Shown here one piece after another: positions 36,853-47,900 of a stretch of 64,000 nt of DNA. How positions within the stretch are numbered: the first letter of the stretch is position 1; each line of letters begins with the position of its first letter. Under the pieces are notes generated by a model. The model had not been told where the DNA came from and made no database searches. It worked only from the letters and a program-made list of their open reading frames with translations. A program made the position numbers and the translations under genes. The stretch is from Bombyx mori (taxonomy: Eukaryota; Arthropoda; Insecta; Lepidoptera; Bombycidae). The stretch lies in the NCBI RefSeq assembly GCF_030269925.1, contig NC_085127.1, positions 8,997,501 to 9,061,500 of the forward strand, read 5' to 3'.

Positions 36853-37391
36853 TGGAGTTTACTGGATATAAAAAATTAAACGAAACAATACGAGAAATAG
36901 TTCTATATTACGACAACACGATACACTACAGATTATTAACAAATTAACGAGACACAAAACAAACGACTAACAAATATATGAAAATACAATAATGAGAGAA
37001 ACGCGCGATCAGTACGAGGCTTTGTGGCGGACTGCCGGCGCAGCAGCCCGGCGTCACCTGCAATAACGCGGCCGCGCGTTGGCTCCTGATTGGCGCGCGC
37101 ACGCATCACGCAATCAGGAGCCAATCAGGCGCATAACGCATTTCGTGTGACATGCTAGTACGATTTTGATTGGCGCGCGCACGCATCACGCAATCAGGAG
37201 CCAATCAGGCGCATAACGCATTTCGTGTGACATGCTAGTACGATTTTGATTGGCGCGCGCACGCATCACGCAATCAGGAGCCAATCAGGCGCATAACGCA
37301 TTTCGTGTGACATGCTAGTACGATTTTGGTCCCCATAATTTTCATACCCCGGGCCTATATATGTAAATCGATTCTAAAGGAGTAAACTCCA
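36853..37391. mobile_element. Inverted-repeat-bounded element carrying an 80-bp tandem array
   Basis: tggagtttact (36853-36863) and agtaaactcca (37381-37391) are exact 11-bp inverted repeats about 540 bp apart. GC-rich, CpG-rich interior between AT-rich flanks. No ORF. Possibly a non-autonomous DNA transposon whose true ends lie slightly further out. Confidence 0.5.
37088..37327. repeat. Minisatellite: three exact 80-bp tandem copies
   Basis: Units at 37088-37167, 37168-37247 and 37248-37327, each starting gattggcgcgcgcacgcatc and ending gctagtacgatttt. I see no differences between the units. The first is preceded by ggctcct, which with gattg pairs to caatcaggagcc at 37111-37122 (12-bp stem). 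Confidence 0.92.
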
Positions 37392-37849
37392 AAAACGGTG
37401 CCCGTGTAACTTGGTCACGTGAAGTAAAACTTCTATTTCGATGTGTGTGTAGTTCGATTGTGGTTTTCTTCATTTTTCATCCTTAAATCAGATTAGTCTT
37501 GTAATAGGGTATGCTGTGTATAAGAGATGCGACGTCTTCAACATTTATATTATATTATAAATAGAAAAATAAATATAAAGATTATATACATATTTAAAAT
37601 ATGCAATAAAAAAATTGGCGCTACTCGTTGTTAACGCTCGCGCTGTCCTGTAACAGATATACTACGCGCATACATTCAAGTGCCACACATTAACTCTCGC
37701 TCTATCTCTTTCTAGTATGGTAGCGTTAAACGTTTAACGCAACCTTGTTGGAAGACGCATTAGAAGTTTCACTTCAATATTAATTTAACCAAAACCGGCT
37801 CACGTAGCGACAGGATATAGCGTTGGTTACCTTTTTAAATCGGATTTTT

Positions 37850-37975
37850 TGTTGCCTTTGTAGCAGACAGGAATACAGCCCACCTGACGGTAAATCGTTA
37901 CCGTCGTTTGTGGGCGTCTACAATGCCAGGGACGCAGCCAAGTCACTGCCTACAATTTGTTACAAGCCAACTTAT
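37850..37975 (-). repeat. Repeat family E fragment
   Basis: cctttgtagcagacaggaat, ccacctgacggtaaatcg and ccgtcgtttgtgggcgtc. Minus-strand arrangement of the family E end. Confidence 0.5.
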
Positions 37976-38550
37976 TAAAGGAAGCCAAATATCTAATTTT
38001 TGCGTATTATCTCTATTGAATGAGTAGGTGCCACCACCTTGTCTATTTTTGACGGGTTTCGCGCGTCTGGGCAAAATGTGAAATCAGCCATTATACTCGT
38101 ACAATACAATAAAGACTTTTAAGTTATCCAAGAGTTCTTTCATCAAACAAATTTAATAAAAGAACTTCAGCTAATATTCTGATTGTATTTATCAGTAATG
38201 TTTCTGTTTCGGTGTTTAAAAAAGTATATACCTATAATACTCTACTTAAGTCAGATGGTTTTTTTAAATATTAGTCAGAATGCGTATTCTCTCGCTGCTC
38301 TTTTTTTTTTCTCCATACATCTATGACAGTGGTACATAGCGTGTATTTGTACCATATTTCTTTTGTGCTTCTTATTCGTCATAATATATTGAAGGCGGGT
38401 CATACAAAGTGCGTAATACTCGTTACGCCAACTTAACTGAGACTTCGACTTTATTTATTATATAGAACAGCGGTATGTACTAGCGTTACGATGATAAATA
38501 TCTGCTTAACAACAAACAATTCACATGATACATGGGGTACAGACGCGTCA

Positions 38551-38687
38551 ATGCTTACGGCAAAGGCCCTCTAAATGCCCTATTGGAAATAAGCTAAGTT
38601 CTAAATAGTCAGAATGCTTACGGCAAAGGCCTTATCTCTAAATGCCCTATTGGAAATAAGTAAGTTAAGTTCTAAATGGTCAGAAAG
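38551..38687. repeat. Tandem duplication of a 63-bp unit
   Basis: The unit atgcttacggcaaaggcc ... ttctaaatagtcaga starts at 38551 and again at 38614. The second copy has small insertions (ttat, taagt). Confidence 0.85.
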
Positions 38688-39237
38688 GCTTAAACAAACT
38701 GCATTACAAAAACACTGTGATTTCCAAACCAATGTTCCATTATTTTTATAACTCTTGTCCGTTTATTTCTCCGAAACGGGTGCTAAACGTTGTATTTACA
38801 ATCAAGCTACCGTTTATTATAATTGTAGATCGCGAGGGTGGAAATTTCAACGGTAACAGCAAGGTAAGTGTTTGAAGACATTTGTGGTATTTGTATCGCT
38901 TACAATTCTTCTGTGAACATCCGACTTTAGGGGAGACAAATGGGTCGTTTTCACGCGATACGCTCCCATTAATTAGAAACAGCGCTTGGTGGAGGGCAGT
39001 AAGGTACTGAATGCCGATTGCTATCTGTCAGTGGGCACGCGACTGCTTGTTTGCCGTGTGGTATGCTTGTGATAAGTAGGTGGTATCAATGCAATTGTTG
39101 AAGAAGATTGAACGTTTTGTTCGAACAAAATTTAAAAATGTATCTATTAACATTCTTAAAATTAAGACTATATCTCGTACATCGAAGTGGGCGCTGCTAT
39201 TTCCGTTTTTGGGTCTTTGAACTCCGTTAACGGTTAA

Positions 39238-39430
39238 AAATGACTAACGTAAATTATGTTTTTTGCGGGTAGTTATTCCTTCATCGTGGTTGTTGTCCGT
39301 GAGCATGTTAGTGAACATATTTTGAGTAATTCATTAATTAGAAAAATTAGTACCTGTGTGCGGAAGTGGACACCTCCACAGTCGTATAATATAGGTCGTC
39401 GGCTTATCCTTTAGGTCAGGAAGACTTCCA
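39238..39430 (-). mobile_element. SINE family A body and head, tail missing
   Basis: actaacgtaaattatgtttt, ttattccttcatcgtggtt, attagaaaaattagtacctg and the tRNA-head end cggcttatcctttaggtc. Old copy. Confidence 0.65.
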
Positions 39431-39547
39431 GAATAAATATGTTTTTTTTATTTAAGTAGTAACCACTGTAGAACTTCATCGGTTTTAAATGTATTGTAGT
39501 GATATTCTTCCAATCACAGTAATAATAAATTATTCATTGTATATAAT

Positions 39548-39788
39548 TCTTTGTGAGTGCGCGCGGGTAGGTACCACCACCCTGCCTATTTTGGCCGTGA
39601 AGCAGTAATGCGTTTCAGTTTGAAGGGTGGGGCAGCCGTTGTAACTATACTTGAAACCTTAGAACTTATATCTCAAGGTGGGTGGCGCATTTACGTTGTG
39701 GATGTCTATGGGCTCCAGTAACCACTTAACACCAGGTGGGCTGTGAGCTCGTCCTCCCATCTAAGCAATAAAAAAAAATAAAAAAAAC
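39548..39788 (+). mobile_element. SINE family A, tail copy
   Basis: Begins tttgtgagtgcgcgcggg and ends aagcaataaaaaaaaataaa. Slightly shorter at its 5' end than the other tail-only copies. Confidence 0.86.
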
Positions 39789-39789
39789 A

Positions 39790-41050
39790 ATTTGTAGCAT
39801 CATGAAATAAATATAAACCAACAGTGTCAAGACAAAATATTTCACTTAGATTAATGTTAAATATTTTATAAAACCTTATGTTCAAATTTATGTAAATTCA
39901 ATTTAATTTTTTATTGTGGTTTCCTTACAGGCTTTTGTTTTGTAGTATTTTCAGGAAACCGATTAGATTATACTCAAAGTCACATTATTCTATTCGCGAA
40001 AAAGGTTATAATAAAAAAGTCCAACTTTCAATTTACGGTAGCCAAATAGGATAAAATATATCTGTCATAATTATTTAAATAATGCGTAGCATTTACATCC
40101 TTCATTCATTACGTATGCTATACTATACGATGTTGTCTATAGATTTCATATATTTGTGTTTGTTTTCATGTCGTCAGAGGCTTTTATTTATGCAAGAAAC
40201 GTACGAACGTGATTATGTAAATTCCCGCGCCACATTGACGAATAACCTAAAACGTTTCAAATTTTATTACTTTTTTTTTTTTGCATAATATATTTCGTGT
40301 AAGGCCGCGATCAGTCAACGCCCGCCACTGATGAAAGGTGCCTGCTCATTTAACGGATGATTTATTAATTTTTTCATCCACAAACGCAATTATACGTAAT
40401 TCAATTTACGAATTTCTTCCACGGCTGTTTCGTTCGATGCGAAATTTTGTAACTCGCTGGATATATATTTTGTTTCGTTTCATTAAAATGATAAGCACAC
40501 ATTTTGATAAAATAATAAGTAATCATCTTATTAAGTGAATTTCGTTTTAATAAAATGAAAAGTGTTTATATTATTAAAGCGAAATCCGGAACATATAGCT
40601 TTTTTTTACATGATAAGTTAATTTAATTATGTTAATACTATATAATTAACTTAACGGAGAAAAACATTTATGTTAATTGCAATAACACACACACAGACAC
40701 ACACAAACGCTGTGCGCTGATTCAATATGTTATTTCAAGGTACGCATTTGACTTCGATAAAATCTAGCAAAATCTTGTTAAAACAATATTCAAGAATCAT
40801 CAAAGAAAAAATACCCTTTAAGAATCCAATCACTCCTTCAATATTCTACTTTGTCTGTTGTTTCAAAATATGGATATCTTAAAATCCCTTTGAAAATACA
40901 ATTATCTATAGTTGAGAGCGGTACCTTTTCTTAGAGTGGTAATTATATTGCTGTTGTAATTACTGTAATTGCTTTTGTCGACATATTAAATTAGCTCCTT
41001 AAGGGGGAAATGTTTCGAAATTGCTTTGTAAGCTAGATGTTTGAAAATAT
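39790..41050. other. Non-coding stretch upstream of the OR gene
   Basis: A CA microsatellite (acacacacagacacacac) lies at 40686-40706. ORFs at 40082-40288 and 40338-40538 have no domain. Confidence 0.5.
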
Positions 41051-41055
41051 TAAAA

Positions 41056-41198
41056 TGATTTTTTTTTATTGCTTAGATGGGTGGACGAGCTCACAGCCCA
41101 CCTGGTATTAAGTGGTTACTGGAGCCTATAGACATCCACAACGTAAATGCGTCACCCACCTTGAGATAAAAGTTCTAAGGTCTCAAGTAAGCTACACG
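41056..41198 (-). mobile_element. SINE family A tail, truncated
   Basis: Starts with gatttttttttattgcttag and stops after ctaaggtctcaagta. The remainder is lost. Lies about 440 bp upstream of the OR start codon. Confidence 0.82.
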
Positions 41199-41635
41199 CT
41201 AAGTTCTACGCTAATTTATAAAATAAGTAATCTCTACGATCGAATGTCGCGTACTATTATATAAAGATTTTTTTGGTGGTTCATTACTTTACTCTTTTTA
41301 ATTTCAAGTTAAAGTATTATTTTATATCAAGTGTTTATCACGGTTTAATATCAAGGTAAATATTACGTTACGTATTCTAGGACCATTCTAAAACCATAAC
41401 AACAACAACTGTATATAATATCGATTGTTTTATAAAATAACAACCAATTCTTTGGTTATAAAATGACGGCTAAATTGTACAAAACAAAAACTTCGTCTTA
41501 ACTACGAACCCTAGAAAATAATGTATAATACCACTTGACGTAGATTTCTGTTAATCTGCTTCGGTACGAGGGAACATATTATGATGAGTTTCTGAGGCAT
41601 TCTCGGATTACGCGTCAAAGGTATCGGGTCTCGGA

Positions 41636-41922
41636 ATGAAAATGTTAATTCAGAAAGTTAAGGAAAAGCTATCACCGATTTTTCCTTATGGCGTCCTTGA
41701 ATCGTGGGACGATCTAGATCCAAAGCTATACCATGCAGTGCATATTTTCTGGCTCAAGTTTTACGGACTCTGGTATAACAATTACCCAAAGAAAAGCATC
41801 AAATTTTGGCTGAATATGATGTACACGTTATTGGTGCTATGGCTAGTATGTTTTTTTCCTGGTATCGGAGAAGTCGTTTATTTACTGAAGCGCCGGGATA
41901 ATATCGGAGACGTCGCTGAAGG
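41636..41922 (+). CDS. OR exon 1
   Basis: Residues 1-95 plus two bases. Holds the N-terminus and the first membrane segment (NMMYTLLVLWLVCFFPGIG). Donor gtacac at 41923. This donor, not the longer open frame to 42049, makes the DVAEG/LYLFLSEM junction in frame with exon 2. Confidence 0.85.
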
Positions 41923-44900
41923 GTACACATACAATGATGTTTACAAACTTGTTTTCTCTAATACCACAAGTATTTATTTAACGAAATTCTCTAAAGATAT
42001 GTTTAAAAAAAAAATTAATCTTTTGCAGATTGTACTTGTTTTTAAGTGAAATGTACACGTATTTTAAAGTATTAGTATTTTGGTTAAATAAGGATAAAGT
42101 GATTAGCCTGCAGAAGTTCTTACATTGCAAAGAATTTAAGCCAAAAGAACCAGAACATAAAGAAATCATACGTAAAAGCATACGAAAAGCGCGTTTCGTT
42201 ATGACTTCCTACGCTACTATGTGTGTCGGAGCCGTTTCGGGTAAACTTCATTTATTATTTACACACACATCTAAAAATTTACATATATTACTAGACTGAT
42301 TACGCAGCTAAAAAAAATGTGTTTCACATTTTATGAAAAATTTTCGATTCGTTCATATTACATGTGTCTTTTTTTAGTCGGAATAATCCTGCCACTTACA
42401 GAGAACTTTGATATTTTGCCGACAAACGTGGAATATCCTTTTTTTGATGTATACAAAAATCCTACGTATGCCTATTTATATCTACATCACGTGAGTTCTA
42501 ATTTATAAATACATTCTTCGGTGTATAACAAAATATACCTAGTCAGGTCATAAATTCTGTCACATGTTTTTTGTAAAATAATTGAAACAAGTTTATTCAT
42601 TATGTAACCATTCATATACCAAAATGAACTTAACAAAACATAGATTCTTATGACACTAAAGTTTATTCAAAATGACCTCCGTGATTTTGAATACAGGCCT
42701 TCAATCTGCGCGGCCAGTCGTCTATCGCAGCACGAACGAGGTCCATGTCAATATCGGCGGCTGCCTTAATCAAGGATGTCTTTAGTGACTCCAAATTGGG
42801 ATGAGGCTTTGAGCACGCCTTTTCCTCCAAGTGTTGCCATATCTTGTAATCTAACGGATTCAAATCTGGACTGGAGGAGGGCCAGTTTTCGTGCCGGATG
42901 AAGTCGATTTTACGCGCCGCCAGCCAGTCTTGTGTGCTCTTCGCTCTATGAGCTGGCGCCGAATCTTGTTGGAATACCCAGTGCCTGTTATTGAACATGG
43001 TATGAGAAACAGGTTCCACAAGGTTCGTCAGGACTGTATTTTGACACACAACTGCATTCGTTTTTACACCTTTCTCACAAAAATGTACCTCTGTTAAGCC
43101 CCAATAAGAAACTCCCAACCATACCATGAGCGAGGATGGAAAATGACCTCGTTGGACACGCGGAATACGGTTGCTCGCTTCTTCACTACTATGTGCGTAC
43201 ATCTTATCATTTTGTTTGTTGTAGCTCTCTTCTACGATAAAAATTTTTTCATCCGAAAAAAGAATTTCCCGATATTTTTTTCCCGCGTACCGCTTCAACA
43301 AAGCGCGGGCGTACCGCTTCAACAAAGCGCGGCATCTCTTCAGTCTCAGGTCCATTAGACGAGCATTTAAACGATGTCCTGTTTTTCTTCGATATGCCCG
43401 AAGCCCTAAGTCTTCATTTAACACCCTTTTCACCGTGGTTCTGCTTAACCCCATCTGAAGGGCCAACAGTTTCTGCTTACGTTTGGGATTTCTTTGAATA
43501 CGCGCCTTCACAGCTTTTATCACTGCTGGAGTCCTAACAGACCGAGGGCGACCACTTCTTGACCTGTCATCTACACTAGAGTCTTCATTGTATCGTTTGA
43601 TGGTACGATAAACGAATCTTTTGGTTATATTCAAATTTTTCAGTATGTTAAAAATTTGAATTGGCGCGTAACCGCAACGATGCAACGCAATAACTGTAAC
43701 ACGGTCTTCTTTAAGCGTCCACTCCATATTTAAAAATGAGTAAAACTTCTAAAAGTATACATTTTTATGTTTGTAGGCTTGAGGGTAGACATTATCTTGT
43801 TGAACACCAAGTAAAACGATGTCACTATTTGATTCCTGATTTAATCAACAATATGTTATCTTAACAATTCACTTTAACACTTGTCCAACTTTAACCAGTA
43901 CGTACAACAGTCACTGAATCACACAACGTAACGAAGATATAGTAAGTGCACCAGGCAAGCGCAGTCCAACGAATGTTCATTTCAAGGCACGTTCCGCCTT
44001 TTTATACTAGCCGGCGCAGCTGGCTTATGAGTCACTTCTGTTGCAGCTGTTGTTTACGAGTGGAACGACACGGCCGGCGCGCCTGGCTTGTGCGAGTCAC
44101 TCCTATTGCACGTGCTATATAACATAAATATCGTTAACGCCGTCACGGCCATACTGACGTGCGCTCGTCCTCGTGCGCGCATTCTTATGGTATGTCTGTG
44201 AACAACAAACGTGTTCGTTCATCCTGACATTAACGGATGCAACTTAAAACGTGGTCTATGATATTAACAATCTAGTACGGTTCGGTTCGCATAATTCTTC
44301 AGAAAATCCTATACTGGCTATAAATAACCTTCAGACTGCTTACATACCTGGGCCAGCTCATTTAAAACTCTTCAGGTATGTAAGTATGCCCCTTTTAACT
44401 TAGACCGGAATTGTTATCCCTTCAGTTTTTCGAACTGGACCGGATAATGCTAGACCGAATCGCAATCCCTGTAGCTAATTGTTGTGGCTAATCTGGATGA
44501 AAATCCCTATAGCCAAGCCATTGGACCGGACAGACCCTTCAATGACTTCACACTTTTTTTTTCTCTTTTTTTTTTGCTAGTCCGGATTAACATCTCTCTA
44601 GCCACATACAATTCTCTTTTTTTTTTTTTTTTTAATCTGCGTGTACGGTAGCGTTTGTTAAAACATCTCTTAAACCAGAACATTTATACGGAATTTCTTC
44701 AGAAATAGTGCGAGACCGACCATCGTCTTCTACATTTCCAACACCTGCACCTGAGGTGCCTGAGCTTACAGACATTGTATCACTACCCGCAGACTATGTT
44801 TGCTGTATCGCTATTTGCGGACAAAAATGTCGCTTCTATTGTCAGTGATAAGATCAGTTTCATGAACAAGATTACTTAACCCATCTGTGTACGCCGTCAC

Positions 44901-47900
44901 GTCATCGTCACTATAATTTTCAGAAATTTCTAGTAGGCCTGACGGGCCTCGAGGTACTTCGCGTAAGTTTTCATGGGGAACTTTGTACACTAGAACCATT
45001 TACATGTCTCAACTTATACCTATCGTTTTCCAAAACTGCAGATGATTGAAAGATTACTGGTGGCCCGGAGGCCTTTCCCGCTTCACCAGGACGGGTGGGC
45101 GAGCAAAGGCTCAGCCAAGAGGGGTGGGATTTGCTAACAACTACCCGAGCGCCTCCGCAGGAGACCTAACAACTCAAGAGCAATTGCTTCGCGGATGAAT
45201 CTACTACCGGGTCGGAATCGCGACCCACTGAGAAGATCCGGCGAGAAACTCAGTGGGCTGATGCATGGGTTAGGTTGCACGTCGACCTCTTTGTCGAGTT
45301 CGACGAGTACGATTACTGGGGTTCCTCAGCCTGCTCCTAGTGTTAGAGCTGAAGGTATCTAATGCAAGAGTTATTGGATCTGATGGATCCGTAAGGACGT
45401 GTCTAGGGTGACTACGGTGACTTGTTCATGAAACCGCTTACCATTGAATAAATTACTATGGCTTTGTTTTATAAGACTACATTCTGACCCTGAATGGAAC
45501 ATAAAGGGGGAGCCAAAACCACTTATCTGTAACACACTGAAGCTCTGGAACACACGTTGACGTCTCTGGTTGGACCTGCCACAGCACCTGGAGCAGTGTC
45601 GTTTTTCTTCTTGTAGCGCATGGAACACCCAGAAGCTACATGGCTCGCATCACCGCACACGTAACAGCCGACTTGCAGGCGAGAGCCGGGCGCCCACGGA
45701 TGAGGAGGTTGTTCAGGTTTTGAAGGCTGTATTTTTGTGAGGCAAGTAGTAGCTCGAGCCTTAAGCGAATGTGTGAGAGTCAAAATTAAATCGACACCAT
45801 CCAATACTTCAACTACTTTAAACGGCCCTTTAAACTTCGTATCTAATTTCGTTTGATTATGGCTCTTCGTATTAATGTGTGGACGAGCTCACAGCCCACC
45901 TTGTGTTAAGTGGTTACTGGAACCCATAGACATCCACAGCGTAAACGCACCACACACCTTGAGATAGAAGTTCTAAGGTCTCAGTATAGTTACAACCGCT
46001 GCCCCACCCTTCAAACCGAAATACACCACTGCTTCACGGCAGAAATAGGCAGGGTGATGGTACCCGTGCGGTCGATGGCACTATACGGAGCACCCGTCTG
46101 GTGCCACGTCCTTACCCACGAGAACGTCGCCGCGCTGCGACGCCGGCAGCGCGCGATCGCAGTCAGAGTTATTCAATGATACCTCACAGTCTCCTACGAG
46201 GCGGCGCGCCCTAGCGCAAGTGCAGCCGGAGCGCGGGGGCTCCAATATCGGCAGTCCGTGCTGGAGGCGTGGTCTCGTCGTTTGGCGCACCCGTCGGCCG
46301 GCCTCCGTACCGTCGAGGCGATCTGCCCGGTTCTCGCGGACTGGGTGGGCCGCGACCGCGGAAGTCTCACCTCCGGCTACACGATGTTACTCCCACACTG
46401 AGGAAGCCAACCGCGAACACTTGTCAAGCACGCACAAGCACGCACTTCACCGGAAAAACCTGCATCCGCCAGCGGAACCCGAACACCGCCGCATCGCCAG
46501 ACACGAACGCACCGGACGTCTTATCTTACAGGTCACGACGACTTCAGATGTGTCAATTTTTCTTCCCCACGGAAACTTGCTTGCTTTCTTACTTGCTTGC
46601 TTGCTGGAGCCCGAAGTCATCGAACGTGTAGTGTTATTGGTATTGAATCGAGTAGATTCTAAAATTTCAGCGACAATTCACAGTCTCATGTCCTGGTTTA
46701 CTGTACTAGTGCCATGTAACTCTAGCAGTAGTCATTGGCTTAAAAACGATTCGTGTCGGAACTACCCACTCGTCATGACAGATCCATTATTGCGATCGAA
46801 GTTTCACTTGAGATTTGCACTTGCCTTAATTTCTTGCAATAGCTTGTTACGTGTTGTATTTCCGTTAGTAAATGCCATGTGATGAAGTCGACAGTCAAAC
46901 TGGGCAACATGAGCCAGAACGTAAGATGTGACGATTTCTTCGTGGCTCAGATCTTCCATCGAGGTAACAGAGACGTTATTACAAGACTTACGTATGCTGC
47001 ATTCACGCTCTTGTGGCGTACCACTACTAGTATTCTGATCTGCATCATGTTTTTTTTGCTGTACTTCGAACATGTTCAAACACGTCACGCCAGTGAGAAT
47101 AGAGTCCTGATCTCACTTCTGATGTAGGCTTGAGGGTAGACATTATCTTGTTGAACACCAAGTAAAACGATGTCACTATTTGATTCCTGATTTAATCAAC
47201 AATATGTTATCTTAACAATTCACTTTAACACTTGTCCAACTTTAACCAGTACGTACAACAGTCACTGAATCACACAACGTAACGAAGATATAGTAAGTGC
47301 ACCAGGCAAGCGCAGTCCAACGAATGTTCATTTCAAGGCACGTTCCGCCTTTTTATACTAGCCGGCGCAGCTGGCTTATGAGTCACTTCTGTTGCAGCTG
47401 TTGTTTACGAGTGGAACGACACGGCCGGCGCGCCTGGCTTGTGCGAGTCACTCCTATTGCACGTGCTATATAACATAAATATCGTTAACGCCGTCATGTT
47501 CATGAACAATTCGAAATTCGAATTCAATAAACTTTTTTGTGGCCAGCATTCTAAAAGAAAAGTTTTTACTGTGTGACAATACTTATGACCTGACTAGTTA
47601 TGGATTGCCATGTAACCGTTATTCATGTATGTATATCATATTTAAAGGTGAGCAAGGGAATTCACATTGATTAAGGCATATGTGTACATGAGCTTTGATA
47701 TCCGCTTAGCATCGAGTCCGTGACCTACTGGATTGAGTCTTATGATTCATGCACTTTGAAAACGCGGCACGACATGAGAACCCTCTTGTCGTGGCCGCTG
47801 GAAATTACATACCCGATCCTGTACACCAAATGGTAAACAGTCGACGTCGCCCTAAACACGTTATTACGAATCCTCGCGATCCATTATCGGTGCTCTTAGG

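Larger units (their letters stand above)
43772..47496 (-). mobile_element. Non-autonomous LTR retrotransposon with identical LTRs and mosaic interior
   Basis: 3725 bp. Direct repeats 43772-44145 and 47123-47496, 374 bp each, begin TG and end CA on the minus strand. A 4-bp target duplication tgtt lies at 43768-43771 and 47497-47500. Order on the minus strand: 5' LTR; gag-like start (47088-46804); unassigned; SINE with inserted R1 fragment (46545-45872); integrase C-terminal text (45870-45780); zinc knuckle and protease text (45780-45370); family B SINE (45350-45053); more integrase C-terminal text (45040-44900); 3' region; 3' LTR. No reverse transcriptase or RNase H is visible, so it depends on other elements. 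The integrase phrase GPFKVVEVL and CCHC knuckles suggest a gypsy-type ancestor. Confidence 0.88.
42542..47594 (-). mobile_element. maT/mariner copy 2, split by an LTR element
   Basis: Left TIR GTCAGGTCATAAATTCTGTC starts at 42542; the matching right TIR ends at 47594. Flanking TA at 42540-42541 and 47595-47596. Without the insertion (43772-47500, including one TSD copy) it is about 1324 bp, against 1298 bp for copy 1. The difference is mostly a 24-bp tandem duplication in the transposase. Lies in intron 3 of the OR gene, antisense to it. Confidence 0.93.

Noticed and set aside
37088..37327. CRISPR array
   Set aside because: Contiguous 80-bp tandem units without spacers, in a eukaryotic setting.
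41636..42049. Single-exon 137-aa gene
   Set aside because: The OR exon ends at 41922; the extra codons are intron 1 and read into exon 2 out of frame.
46220..46882. 220-codon ORF as a host gene
   Set aside because: Runs through R1-clade, SINE and LTR-element sequence in unrelated frames.
43772..47496. Endogenous retrovirus with envelope
   Set aside because: No envelope-like ORF, no RT; only gag, protease and integrase scraps between LTRs.
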